Below the pieces are notes generated by a model. That model was given only the letters and a program-made list of their open reading frames with translations, was not told the DNA's origin and made no database searches. The position numbers were made by a program, and so were the translations under genes. 64,000 nucleotides of DNA from Streptococcus suis (GTDB lineage Bacteria > Bacillota > Bacilli > Lactobacillales > Streptococcaceae). The stretch spans positions 1 through 64,000 of the forward strand of contig NZ_WCJE01000005.1 in assembly GCF_016743335.1 (NCBI RefSeq). The letters run 5' to 3'. Shown here piece by piece: positions 16,733-26,475 of the stretch (position 1 is its first letter; each line of letters begins with the position of its first letter).

Positions 16733-19534
16733 ATGAATATTACATCAATAACAATTAATCACATGGAACAACCAATTGGCTTTGAACTTAAAAGCTTACG
16801 TGTAAATTTCAAAGTAAAAGCTGATACATATGAAAAAGTCGAAAAACAGATTCGTATTACAACTTCTGGGAAGACAGTCTATGAAACTGACTATATTTTG
16901 TTTGACGACAATACTTTTGACATTGATATAGAACTAGCTCCTCGCACACGCTATGAAGTGACCGTTACCCTCAAATCAGCAACTGAAACCGTTTCTGCAG
17001 ACACTTTCTTTGAAACAGGAAAAATGAAAGAACCTTTTAAAGCGAAATGGATTGCAAACCTAAATAAAGACATTCAGAACACACTTTTCCGATCTACTAT
17101 TAAAATTGGAAAGCCCGTTAAGAATGCTCGCCTTTACATGACTGCACTGGGTGTTTATGAGACTTATATCAATGGCAAAAAAGTTGGAAATGAATTCTTG
17201 GCACCTGGTCAAACTGCCTATGATCAATGGGTACAAATTCAAACTTATGATATTACTGAATATCTAAACTTAGGGCTTCATGAACTCCTCATCTCAACTG
17301 CTGACGGCTGGTTTAAGGGAGCCTATGGATTTATCGAGGGTATGGACTGTATTTATGGCGATCATCACAGGGCTTTAGCAGAGTACCACATAGAATATGA
17401 AGATGGAACGACTGACCTCATCGTGACGGATGAAAATTGGGAAACAACTGCAGGGCAAGTGACCAAGTCTTCACTCTACTATGGAGAAGACCGTGATGAC
17501 ACCTTCGAAATTACTGATTGGGAACCTGTTAGCATCGTTGAAGGTAACTTCAGAGTACTGACTGATCGCCTTAGTTTACCACTCCTAGTTAAAGAAACTT
17601 TAGATGTTGTTGAAGTTCTCAATACACCTGCTGGTGAGACAGTATTAGACTTTGGACAAAATCACGCAGGCATTTTCCGATTTTATAACAGAACACCAAA
17701 AGGTACTAAAATCTATCTCCAGGTCGGGGAAATTTTACAAGAAGATAATTTTTACAATGGAAATCTACGTTCTGCACGCGCTGGTTTCGAGTATATTTCA
17801 GACGGTGTTGAGAAATGGGTCCAACCAAAATTTACATATTATGGCTATCGATATTTGAAAGTAGAGGGGATTGAGAATATCAGCCAGGACGACTTTAAAG
17901 CGGATGTTATATATTCTGACATGAGAACAACAGGGCAGATAGAAACAAATAATCCCAAAGTAAATCGTCTCTTCCAAAACGTCATTTGGGGACAAAAAAG
18001 TAACTTCTTTGATGTTCCAACTGATTGCCCACAACGTGATGAACGCCTTGGCTGGTCAGGAGATGCTAATGTTTTCTCAAATACAGCTCTTTTCAATATG
18101 GATGTTTATCCCTTCTACCGCAAATACCTACGAGATTTGTCAATTGAACAACAATTAAACGATGGACGCGCACCAATGTACGCTCCATCATTCAGAAATC
18201 CTGATGGAGGTGGAGCTATTTGGGGCGATGCAGTGACCTTTATCCCCTGGAACTGCTATCAGGCAACTGGCGATGCCAGTCTTCTACTAGAGCACTATGA
18301 TGATATGAAAGCTTGGGTGAATTGGATTAGTAGCAATACCCAAACGCCAAATCTTTGGACCGACTGTTTTCAATTCGGAGATTGGCTAGCTCTCGATGGT
18401 GAAAATCCGGCTATGCCAACCGGTAAAACAGATGAAGACTTCATTGCCTCCATCTACTACCACTACTCGTCTTACATTATTGCTGAAACCGCTAAACTCT
18501 TAGGTAATACCACTGACGCTGAAATATATAGTCAATTATCTGATAGGATCCTAACAGCTATCCGTGATGAGTACATATCTAAAAATGGTAAGTTGACAAT
18601 TGATACACAAACAGCTTACGCACTTGCCTTACAATTTAACCTCGTGCCAGAAGACCAACGTGATCGTGTAACCAACGACCTAGTGTCTCGTCTTCATAAG
18701 GACGATGACCATCTCAAAACAGGTTTTGTTGGTACACCTTATATCAATCAAGTTCTTTCTAAATTTGGACATCACAAGTTGGCAAGTAAGATCTTCTTGC
18801 ATGAAGACCTCCCTAGTTGGCTCTACGCTGTCAACTTAGGTGCTACAACTGTGTGGGAACGTTGGAATTCTGTCGAACCTGCCGGTAGCATGAATCCTGA
18901 AGGCATGAATTCTCTTAATCACTATTCAATCGGGGCTATCATGGAATGGGGTTACAAATATGTTGTGGGTATCCGAAATCCAAAAGCTGGCTATAAAGAA
19001 TTTGACTTCTCGCCAGAATTTGACTATCGCCTAGATAAGATAGAATCTTACTTTGATTCTCCATATGGGAAAATTTCTGTAAACTACCAAATAGAATGTG
19101 ATGAAAATCATACTATAAAGATACATCTTACTGTTCCATTTGGAAGCACTGCCCATGTTCATCTTCCACGTTCGGAGCAGACAAATGTTTCTGTAAATGG
19201 AAATAACTATAACAATGGCCATTTTGAGCTATCTGGCGGAAACTATACTATCAGCTACATCCCTAGCCACGATTACATCGAACGATATAATAAAGATACA
19301 AGCGTTTCTGAAATTATGTCTGATCCTTTATTAGTCGAGAAGATAGACGAAATTGACACCGAGAATCCAATTTTAACCTTCTTTAAAAATGATCCTGATG
19401 CCGTACAAGGCGGCCTAGGAAAAATGTCATTGGCTAAAGTAAATAGCATCTTGCCATTTATTACAATTTCGGATGAAAACCTCAAAAAAGTCGAAGATAT
19501 CTTAATGAATACCATTGTTATCACTCAACGTTAG
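16733..19534 (+). CDS. Alpha-L-rhamnosidase, GH78 (QRDERLGW subtype)
   Basis: 933 residues, the longer GH78 type. An N-terminal Fn3-like domain (residues 1-100) is followed by the rhamnosidase N domain (DGWFKGAYGF), a concanavalin-like domain and the (alpha/alpha)6 barrel with DCPQRDERLGWSGD, where the Glu is the general acid. It ends with GATTVWERWNSVEP and a C-terminal beta domain, plus about 85 extra helical residues. No signal peptide. AGAGGT precedes the ATG, 29 bp after the GH3 gene. Probably removes rhamnose from imported rhamnosyl-glucosides before or after GH3 action. Confidence 0.94.
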   Translation: MNITSITINHMEQPIGFELKSLRVNFKVKADTYEKVEKQIRITTSGKTVYETDYILFDDNTFDIDIELAPRTRYEVTVTLKSATETVSADTFFETGKMKEPFKAKWIANLNKDIQNTLFRSTIKIGKPVKNARLYMTALGVYETYINGKKVGNEFLAPGQTAYDQWVQIQTYDITEYLNLGLHELLISTADGWFKGAYGFIEGMDCIYGDHHRALAEYHIEYEDGTTDLIVTDENWETTAGQVTKSSLYYGEDRDDTFEITDWEPVSIVEGNFRVLTDRLSLPLLVKETLDVVEVLNTPAGETVLDFGQNHAGIFRFYNRTPKGTKIYLQVGEILQEDNFYNGNLRSARAGFEYISDGVEKWVQPKFTYYGYRYLKVEGIENISQDDFKADVIYSDMRTTGQIETNNPKVNRLFQNVIWGQKSNFFDVPTDCPQRDERLGWSGDANVFSNTALFNMDVYPFYRKYLRDLSIEQQLNDGRAPMYAPSFRNPDGGGAIWGDAVTFIPWNCYQATGDASLLLEHYDDMKAWVNWISSNTQTPNLWTDCFQFGDWLALDGENPAMPTGKTDEDFIASIYYHYSSYIIAETAKLLGNTTDAEIYSQLSDRILTAIRDEYISKNGKLTIDTQTAYALALQFNLVPEDQRDRVTNDLVSRLHKDDDHLKTGFVGTPYINQVLSKFGHHKLASKIFLHEDLPSWLYAVNLGATTVWERWNSVEPAGSMNPEGMNSLNHYSIGAIMEWGYKYVVGIRNPKAGYKEFDFSPEFDYRLDKIESYFDSPYGKISVNYQIECDENHTIKIHLTVPFGSTAHVHLPRSEQTNVSVNGNNYNNGHFELSGGNYTISYIPSHDYIERYNKDTSVSEIMSDPLLVEKIDEIDTENPILTFFKNDPDAVQGGLGKMSLAKVNSILPFITISDENLKKVEDILMNTIVITQR

Positions 19535-19626
19535 ACGAAAGAAAATTAGCTCTCACATTTCGAGTAAGGGACTGAAAATTGCAATCCGTAATCTTTAGTC
19601 CTAATCTCCTTTAGAAAGGGAATCTT

Positions 19627-20289
19627 ATGTTTAAAGGTGCATTATTTGATCTAGATGGTGTTATTGCTGACACAGCAGCTTTTCACTTTTCAGCTTGGAA
19701 AAATCTTATTAGAAAATATTTTCAAACGGAACTTCCAGATAAGCTCGAGGAGAAAACTAAGGGAGTCAGTCGTGAAGACTCGCTTAAAATCATATTGGAT
19801 TACTTAGACATTACTGTTTCGGCTGATTGTTTTAATGAGCTATGTATTGAAAAAAATCAAGCTTATATTGAAGCACTGGATGTCCTAAATTCCGAAAATA
19901 TTCTACCTGGTATTTTAGAATTGATTACTAAACTTCGTTCAAGCGGTATCAAGCTAGCCTTGGCTTCTGCATCAAAAAACGGACCAATCATCCTTGAAAA
20001 ACTTGGACTATCAGATGCTTTTGATGTCATTGCCGACCCGGCAAAAGTGACCAAAGGAAAACCGGCACCTGACATTTTCCTTGTCGCTGCTGCGGGACTC
20101 GGACTCTCTCCTTCTGACTGTATCGGCTTTGAAGATTCAGTTGCGGGTGTAACAGCTATCAATGCTGCTGGTATTTACTCCGTCGCAATCGGTGGCAAAG
20201 AATTAGATCACGCTAATTTACGATTCCGTACTACAGCGTGCATTAATCTACCTGAAATTATTTCAAATTGGGAAAGACAAGGAGAATAA
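19627..20289 (+). CDS. pgmB: Beta-phosphoglucomutase (HAD superfamily)
   Basis: Converts beta-D-glucose-1-phosphate to glucose-6-phosphate. In 220 residues it shows the HAD nucleophile motif DLDGVIADTA (residues 8-17), GVSREDSL in the cap, ALASASKNGP, KGKPAPD with the catalytic Lys, and GFEDSVAGV, all as in beta-PGM. AAAGGG precedes the ATG. No maltose-, trehalose- or other inverting phosphorylase is encoded nearby, so the source of its substrate must be another enzyme. The NagZ-type GH3 of this operon is the best local candidate. Confidence 0.92.
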   Translation: MFKGALFDLDGVIADTAAFHFSAWKNLIRKYFQTELPDKLEEKTKGVSREDSLKIILDYLDITVSADCFNELCIEKNQAYIEALDVLNSENILPGILELITKLRSSGIKLALASASKNGPIILEKLGLSDAFDVIADPAKVTKGKPAPDIFLVAAAGLGLSPSDCIGFEDSVAGVTAINAAGIYSVAIGGKELDHANLRFRTTACINLPEIISNWERQGE

Positions 20290-20291
20290 AA

Positions 20292-21836
20292 ATGGTTGTT
20301 ACATCCTACAAAAATCCAATCCTACGTGGTATGTATCCTGATCCTTCTATTGTACGCGTAGGAGATACATTTTATATGGTAAATTCCACTTTTGAATACT
20401 TTCCTGGTATTGCACTTTCTACATCCAAAGACTTATTAAACTGGACAAAATTACCTGGAATTATTCAAAACAAAAATCAAGCAGATTTAAGTCAATCAAA
20501 ATCCAACGAAGGTATATTCGCAGTTTGTATTCGCTATTATAAAGAGCAATTTTATGTCATCACAACCAACTTTGCGGAATTCAAGAACTTTATTATCAAA
20601 GGAAGATTGAGTCCTGACGGCCAGGAAATCATATGGGAAGACAAGCGTATTGAAGTCAATATCTATGGGATAGATCCAGATTTATTCTTTGAAAATGATA
20701 GAACTTATGTCCAATTTACCGGATTTATTAATGATAAGGGAACAAAAGCTATTCAACAAGTTGAAATTGATATTGAGTGCGGAACTATTCTTAAGGGACC
20801 AAAAATAATAAGTCAAGGTACGGGAGGAAGAGATATTGAAGGGCCTCATATCATCAAATACAAAAATTGGTACTATCTTTTAGCTGCCGAAGGTGGAACT
20901 GGACAAGGTCACATGATTACAATGTTTCGAAGTAAATCTCTTTGGGGACCTTTTGAAGGTGCTCCGAAAAATCCAATATTTACTAATAGGGATCGAGCAA
21001 ATGAACCGCTACAAAATATCGGACACGCAGATTTATTTCAAGATCAAAATGAAAACTGGTGGCTTGTCTGCCTAGGAACTAGACCAGCAACTATTAACCA
21101 TATTCAAATTACATCAATAGGTCGTGAAACTTTGCTTTACCCAGTTGACTGGTCTAGTGAGTGGCCTATAATCTATAATGGAATCCCCTCTGAAACCGTG
21201 GACTTACAAGACTTTCCATACCACGCTAAGATACTTTCACCCCAGAAACTAACTCCATTTATTGACACTTTTACTTCAAATACTCTCCATCCAGAATGGA
21301 CTACTCTCCGTAACAGTATAAATAACCGTCTTACACACTCCTCGGGTCAACTTACTCTAATAGGATCTGAGACTCAACTTTCCGATATTGGTACACCAAG
21401 TTTTATTGGTTTACGCCAAACGGAACCCCAGGAATTACTTTCACTAGAGGTAAATACACAGAAGACTACGTTAAATAAGGGGATTTTTGGAATCGCTGTA
21501 ACCATCACTTCCTCCCATTATGGAGCTCTCCTTATTGAAAAAGCAGATATAGGCTACAATGTTTATAAATTCATAAAGGTTTTAGATATTTCTAAAAAAG
21601 ATTTAGTAGGTACAATCACTGATTTACCAGAGATAGTAATGTTAGAACATGGATCAACTTTTAAGCGATTTACTGCAAAAACGAGAAATGAAAGCGTCAC
21701 TTTTGATATTCATGCTCAACATTTTTCAAATGAGGCTACCGCCACATTGAATACAGGAAATCTTGCTGGATTGTATGTATTAAATGACGCAATTGTATGT
21801 CTAGCAAGAGTCTGCAGGACTAGCTTGACAAATTAA
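20292..21836 (+). CDS. GH43 beta-xylosidase / alpha-L-arabinofuranosidase
   Basis: 514 residues from ATG 20292 (AAGGAG upstream, 2 bp after the pgmB stop). The five-bladed propeller has NPILRGMYPDPSIVR (catalytic base Asp), YGIDPDLFF (pKa-modulating Asp) and DIEGPHIIKY (acid Glu). A C-terminal beta-sandwich (FIDTFTSNTLHPEWTTLRN) is typical of the XynB-like subgroup. No signal peptide. It would remove xylose or arabinofuranose from imported glycosides. Last gene of the operon, ending before a strong bidirectional terminator. Confidence 0.92.
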   Translation: MVVTSYKNPILRGMYPDPSIVRVGDTFYMVNSTFEYFPGIALSTSKDLLNWTKLPGIIQNKNQADLSQSKSNEGIFAVCIRYYKEQFYVITTNFAEFKNFIIKGRLSPDGQEIIWEDKRIEVNIYGIDPDLFFENDRTYVQFTGFINDKGTKAIQQVEIDIECGTILKGPKIISQGTGGRDIEGPHIIKYKNWYYLLAAEGGTGQGHMITMFRSKSLWGPFEGAPKNPIFTNRDRANEPLQNIGHADLFQDQNENWWLVCLGTRPATINHIQITSIGRETLLYPVDWSSEWPIIYNGIPSETVDLQDFPYHAKILSPQKLTPFIDTFTSNTLHPEWTTLRNSINNRLTHSSGQLTLIGSETQLSDIGTPSFIGLRQTEPQELLSLEVNTQKTTLNKGIFGIAVTITSSHYGALLIEKADIGYNVYKFIKVLDISKKDLVGTITDLPEIVMLEHGSTFKRFTAKTRNESVTFDIHAQHFSNEATATLNTGNLAGLYVLNDAIVCLARVCRTSLTN

Positions 21837-21907
21837 CGTTTATGAAAAAAATTTACAAAATTCTAAGAAAAATACCTTTTCATAGTAAATTCATTCTTTT
21901 AAAAATA

Positions 21908-21958
21908 AAAAAACTACTTACAATTCTAGTTTTGAAACTGAATTGTAAGTAGTTTTTT
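21908..21958. terminator. Strong bidirectional terminator between GH43 and fucO
   Basis: Nineteen-base arms, 21908-21926 and 21940-21958, pair perfectly (core ACTACTTACAATTC), with A and T runs at the two ends and a 13-nt loop. It serves both convergent genes. Confidence 0.93.
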
Positions 21959-21972
21959 GACTTCATTACTTT

Positions 21973-23124
21973 CTAAAACAACTCTTTATAGAAAGCGATG
22001 GTTTCTTCCAAAGTTGGCATGAATGGATTTCCTGGTGCACATGCATCAATCAAGGCGTTCTTAGACAGGTATTCAAAGTCAAAGTCTTCTTCCTTGATTT
22101 CCAACTCTGTCAATTTTTTCGGAATACCGACTTTGGCGGACAATTCTTCAATTTGTGCGATGGCGTAGTCTGCACATTCCTCATTAGACTTGCCTGCAAT
22201 ATCAAGTCCTAACGCTTTTGCGACATCACGGAAGGCTGCTGGTACGCGTTTAGCGTTTTCACGTTCAATGATTGGCAAAATCATCGCACAACAGACACCA
22301 TGTGGTAGGTCATAAACAGCTCCCAACTGATGAGCCATAGAGTGCACATAACCTAGACCAGCATTATTGAAACTCATACCGCCAAGGAATATAGCATGAA
22401 CCATAGCCTCACGCGCTTCGATATCCTGACCATTCTCAACCGCTCGTGGCAGATATTCCTTGATCAGCTCGATTGCGCCCATAGACAACTTCTTAGTCAC
22501 ACCGTAAGCACCTGGAGTTACCAAGGCCTCAATAGCGTGGGTCAGAGCATCCATACCCGTTGCCGCCGTTAAAGCTGCTGGCTTGGATAACATCAGTTCA
22601 GGGTCGTTGACAGACATCACAGCTAGACTGTTTTTGTCCACCATCACCATTTTGACCTTGCGTTCTTCGTCTGTAATCACATAGTTAATGGTAATCTCAG
22701 CTGAGGTACCTGCTGTTGTGTTAATAGCAACGACTGGCAGCCCTTTTCTCTCTGACTTATGAAGCCCTTCGTAGTCTTGAGGTTTGCCACCGTTTGTCGC
22801 CATAATGGAAATACAGCTTGCCGCATCCTGAGGAGAGCCACCACCAACTGAGATGATGAAATCACAGTCATTTTCCTGCAGAACAGCTAGTCCGTCGTAA
22901 ACATTTTTACAAGTTGGGTTGGGATCCACATGGCTAAAGACCACATAGTCCACACCTACTTCATCAAGTGGCTTGGTCACTTTTGGTAGAATGTCACTTG
23001 TCAGCAGAAATTCATCCGTCACAAGCAGAGCCTTTTTGTAGCCCAATTCTTTGACATAGCCACCAATTTCGTTGACACAACCGCGACCAATCAAGTTGAC
23101 CGCTGGGACGTAAAATGTTGCCAT
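21973..23124 (-). CDS. fucO: Iron-containing alcohol dehydrogenase, lactaldehyde reductase-like
   Basis: 383 residues of the group III iron-dependent alcohol dehydrogenases. SVGGGSPQDAA binds NAD(H), TTAGTSAE is the usual motif, and the metal ligands are visible in GMDALTHAIEAL and YVHSMAHQLGAVYDLPHGVCCA. Rhamnose catabolism yields L-lactaldehyde, which FucO-type enzymes reduce to 1,2-propanediol, so it fits with rhaBA and three rhamnosidases. Close relatives act on other alcohols, so the substrate is inferred. ATG 23124 follows AGGAGG at ideal spacing; the upstream TTG is rejected. It appears monocistronic. Confidence 0.85.
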   Translation of the reverse strand: MATFYVPAVNLIGRGCVNEIGGYVKELGYKKALLVTDEFLLTSDILPKVTKPLDEVGVDYVVFSHVDPNPTCKNVYDGLAVLQENDCDFIISVGGGSPQDAASCISIMATNGGKPQDYEGLHKSERKGLPVVAINTTAGTSAEITINYVITDEERKVKMVMVDKNSLAVMSVNDPELMLSKPAALTAATGMDALTHAIEALVTPGAYGVTKKLSMGAIELIKEYLPRAVENGQDIEAREAMVHAIFLGGMSFNNAGLGYVHSMAHQLGAVYDLPHGVCCAMILPIIERENAKRVPAAFRDVAKALGLDIAGKSNEECADYAIAQIEELSAKVGIPKKLTELEIKEEDFDFEYLSKNALIDACAPGNPFMPTLEETIAFYKELF

Positions 23125-23277
23125 AGACAACCTCCTTGTATTTGTGAATTTATAAACAAATTATATGATAAAAGTATCGTTTTAGATAGAACAATTCTAT
23201 ACCATTTTTGTAACAAATATACAGATAGTTCTCAAATACTTTAGATGTTGAGAATTGAATACAAATCTAACTAAAAA

Positions 23278-23705
23278 TTATTTCGTGAAAAAATGCTCAA
23301 TTGCTGGAATGGAAACTTGATTGAAGTTATTGTCAATCCATTGTACCCTGCCCTCTACAGTCACAAAATACGATGATGGAATCAATTGATTGGCCTCAAC
23401 AGCATATTGATAAGGCACCACCTCGTCATGGGTTTCTTGCACAATCAGAGCAAGGGAGGAACCTTTCTTATTTAACAATCAATATCATTACTAGGTGCAT
23501 CGTTTAGATAAACCGTACCAAGTTGAGCGTTTTTATGTGTGAACCCTGTAGGAAAATGATTCGTTGAAGGGACACAAAAATTTGCATAGTTTTCCTTGAC
23601 ATCATCAAACAAAACAGAGACAGAAAGAATCAAAACAAGATTTTTAACTAAAAACTTAACTACATAAACTCTCTCAAAAAAGTAAAACAGGTATCTCTGT
23701 TTCAT
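23278..23705 (-). pseudogene. Decayed alpha/beta hydrolase gene
   Basis: Two short overlapping reading frames on the minus strand. The upstream one (23705-23472, 77 codons) has a hydrophobic N-terminus like a signal anchor, then YANFCVPSTNHFPTGF. The downstream one (23478-23278) has LALIVQETHDEVVPYQYAVEANQ and ends in IEHFFTK, which resembles the Asp-loop and C-terminus of an alpha/beta hydrolase. The nucleophile-serine region is missing, so the gene seems to have lost its middle and suffered a frameshift. This assignment is tentative. Confidence 0.4.
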
Positions 23706-23793
23706 TTAAAGACTATCTGTTTCCCTTATTTATGCTGTATTCTACAAAATATATTGTTTTGCTAGCTTACATGTACTAAACAATTATTTCAAA

Positions 23794-26319
23794 TTATTTA
23801 TACAGTAATTTCACTTCTCCTGTAAGTCCAAACGGTTCAACCAGTAAATACTGATTTAATCCCCCTCGAAATTGCGTTCCTAGTGTATTCGTCACTTCAA
23901 TTCGTATTGAATTTTCACCAGTTCTCAACCAATCTTTAATCTCATAAATATACGGTGGAGCTATACGCACTCCGATGGATTTGCCATTAATAAATACCTC
24001 GGCTACCTCATAAGCACAGCCAAGATCAATTCCAAATACGGTTTCAAAATCCGATATTTCTATGGAAGTTTCATAGGCTACAGTACCAGAAACTCTATCA
24101 AAACCTTCCATAGTATTTAATGGTCTTATTACTGAAGACTCGTCAATATCAACAAAATGTGTCGTACTACCTGCTTTAAAGTAACTCATTTTCCAGTCAG
24201 AATGTATGACCTCAGTCTTTTGAATGTCTACCTCAGGGTTAGCATCTCGTTCTTCTCCAAATATCCAAATAATGGTTTCAAATGGTTTTAATTTTAAGGT
24301 ATTTGAAGTGACTTGATAGTATTTATCCATATAAGCATCATATGCCACTGGGTTCCTATGTTCATTTACAAAATGAATATGCGTATCTACTACTTTATGT
24401 AAACTTTCATTGAAAAACATCCAATAATCTAACCCATCTTTTTGATAGTGGTAATAGACCAAATCCTTACATGGATTACTTAATTTGATTTCCGCACTTT
24501 TTTCTACTGCTGTAGCTAAATCATCCAGCGTAACTATACGACCTGGAATAGAATGATTCGTACTTTCTATTCTTCCATCTATGAAAACAAGATCAATCCC
24601 TTGAGTTTCTAATTTTTTAAATGTCTTTAAAATTTCGTTAGGAATATAGTCTGTATAAGGAATCACTATTGTTTTAAATTCCTGATGATTAATAACAAGA
24701 TTTCCTCCACTCACCTCTGCTAACTTCAACAAATCATAAGGAACAATTTCAAAGTCGAGTTGGGCTTGAGTCAGTATACGTGCAGGCACTTCTACTGGCA
24801 TGTAATTTCTTGAAGCCCACTCAAATTCTGCTGGATAAAATAAAGCAATGTTTGACTTATGATTTCCACCACTAAATAGTGACATCAAGCGGTTCATATA
24901 ATTGGTCAAATATGACATATACGGAAACTGCGGATTATTACCATGTGCATAAAAATGGGGTGGACAATCAAAATCTGGATAAGCTTTTGGACTAAAGGCA
25001 TGGGGAACAATATAGTTAATACCGCGAACAATTAAATGATCTGCAATCCATTTCATTGTTTTTAATCCTTCGTTCCAACCATAGGCCCCAAAAGCTTCAC
25101 ACATAGCACGACCTTTTTTATGTGGATACAATTGAGAAGCAGATGCCCCTAATTTAGCAAGAGCATAGTGATAAAATTGACCATCACTTCCACCTGTCTG
25201 ATAAGCATCATGATGATATGGCATGCCAGGAACAATTTGACCACCAATCACATCAATTCCTGAATAATGCTGTGCCTCTTGTCCACGGAAAAAATGGCCA
25301 GCCCCATAGCCTAGTCTTGCATGAGCTCCATTATCTTCGATATTATGACCTAAATAATCCACTCCGTGTTCTTGACACCAATCAGCAAGTACTTTCACAA
25401 AATTTTCATTATAGGCAAGTGTCACTTTATTCATAAATTCATATCGAACTTCTCTCTCTTTGCCATCGATATCCGATACCCAAAGCAACGGAAGAGAGGT
25501 ATTTGGAAAATCGAGTATATTTTCAAAATCTTTTTTCCAAGGCAAGACCATATCTGTTTTACCAATCCATGCCTCCGTACCTTTCATATTACCAAAGCGC
25601 GGTTCATCCGAGAAGAACCCTGTAATTGTTGAACCAAAAAATTCACCAACATGCTCATAGTGTTTTTCATACACTTCACTCACTAATACTTGCGTTGCTT
25701 CAGCTTGTAGTGGATTTAGATAATCTTTAGTTGCCTCTTCTCCACCTTCATGGGTTGAAAAAACAACAAAAACAGACCAATCACCAACTGGAATATCTAA
25801 GTAAATCGTGTCGTTTTTAAACTGATGACTTACATCTATCAAAGTATCTGCAATGATTGGATCCCCATCTACTGTCGTTGAGATTTCTCTCTGAGCTAGA
25901 TATACACCGAGAATATCAATCATTTCAGTTTGTCCTACTTCCCACGGACGTCCTTTTAATTGACTGGCATCAATTCTAGCACCTTCAAATGGCCCTACAA
26001 TATCATACCGTCTCATTGTCAGGTATTGTTTTTTCAATTCAGGATAAGATTCTTTTATTTTTCCATTTGCAAAACCTGTTGGAAAATGTGAATCGTCTAG
26101 TATCCAAACTTTCATGTCACGCTTTTGACATTCTCGCAATATGATGTGTACATCTTTCCACCATTTTTCACCAACAAAATCTGGATGCGGACGAGATTCA
26201 ATGCAGAGTGCTTTCATACCTGAATTATAAATTTTTTCAACATATTCTACTAGAATATCTTCTTCCTCACCATGTTGCCAGAAAAAGGGAAAAAGATGAT
26301 TTTCTACCACTTGATTCAT
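23794..26319 (-). CDS. GH106-like alpha-L-rhamnosidase
   Basis: 841 residues from ATG 26319, which follows GGAGGT; a 14-codon extension is rejected. The N-terminal barrel has GMKALCIESRPHPDFVGEKW, WILDDSHFPTGFANG and FFSDEPRFG; later HNIEDNGAHARLGYGAGHFF, QLYPHKKGRAMCEAFGAYGW and a C-terminal jelly-roll (EVFINGKSIGVRIAPPY). This order is that of family GH106 rhamnosidase-like proteins, known chiefly from Bacteroidetes pectin (RG-II) loci. No signal peptide. It lies 156 nt downstream of the PTS gene on the same strand, with a terminator-like hairpin between. Confidence 0.85.
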   Translation of the reverse strand: MNQVVENHLFPFFWQHGEEEDILVEYVEKIYNSGMKALCIESRPHPDFVGEKWWKDVHIILRECQKRDMKVWILDDSHFPTGFANGKIKESYPELKKQYLTMRRYDIVGPFEGARIDASQLKGRPWEVGQTEMIDILGVYLAQREISTTVDGDPIIADTLIDVSHQFKNDTIYLDIPVGDWSVFVVFSTHEGGEEATKDYLNPLQAEATQVLVSEVYEKHYEHVGEFFGSTITGFFSDEPRFGNMKGTEAWIGKTDMVLPWKKDFENILDFPNTSLPLLWVSDIDGKEREVRYEFMNKVTLAYNENFVKVLADWCQEHGVDYLGHNIEDNGAHARLGYGAGHFFRGQEAQHYSGIDVIGGQIVPGMPYHHDAYQTGGSDGQFYHYALAKLGASASQLYPHKKGRAMCEAFGAYGWNEGLKTMKWIADHLIVRGINYIVPHAFSPKAYPDFDCPPHFYAHGNNPQFPYMSYLTNYMNRLMSLFSGGNHKSNIALFYPAEFEWASRNYMPVEVPARILTQAQLDFEIVPYDLLKLAEVSGGNLVINHQEFKTIVIPYTDYIPNEILKTFKKLETQGIDLVFIDGRIESTNHSIPGRIVTLDDLATAVEKSAEIKLSNPCKDLVYYHYQKDGLDYWMFFNESLHKVVDTHIHFVNEHRNPVAYDAYMDKYYQVTSNTLKLKPFETIIWIFGEERDANPEVDIQKTEVIHSDWKMSYFKAGSTTHFVDIDESSVIRPLNTMEGFDRVSGTVAYETSIEISDFETVFGIDLGCAYEVAEVFINGKSIGVRIAPPYIYEIKDWLRTGENSIRIEVTNTLGTQFRGGLNQYLLVEPFGLTGEVKLLYK

Positions 26320-26348
26320 AAAAATACCTCCAAAAACATACAATAGAT

Positions 26349-26383
26349 AAAATCCTACCAATATTAGGTAAAGGTAGGATTTT
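26349..26383 (-). terminator. Terminator or attenuator between PTS gene and GH106 gene
   Basis: Arms AAAATCCTACC (26349-26359) and GGTAGGATTTT (26373-26383) form an 11-bp stem with T-rich ends in both directions. It lies 93 nt after the PTS stop and 30 nt before the GH106 start, so it should end or attenuate read-through into GH106. Confidence 0.75.
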
Positions 26384-26475
26384 TAAATAATTTATTCGAT
26401 AATTAATCAAATATTGGAATGAATTTATCACAATATAGACTTATTTTAAAATAGTATAGTTTGTACAACCATAAA

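Noticed and set aside
19535-19626. Terminator between GH78 and pgmB
   Set aside because: Only a weak GGACT/AGTCC pairing with no T run; the operon probably continues through.
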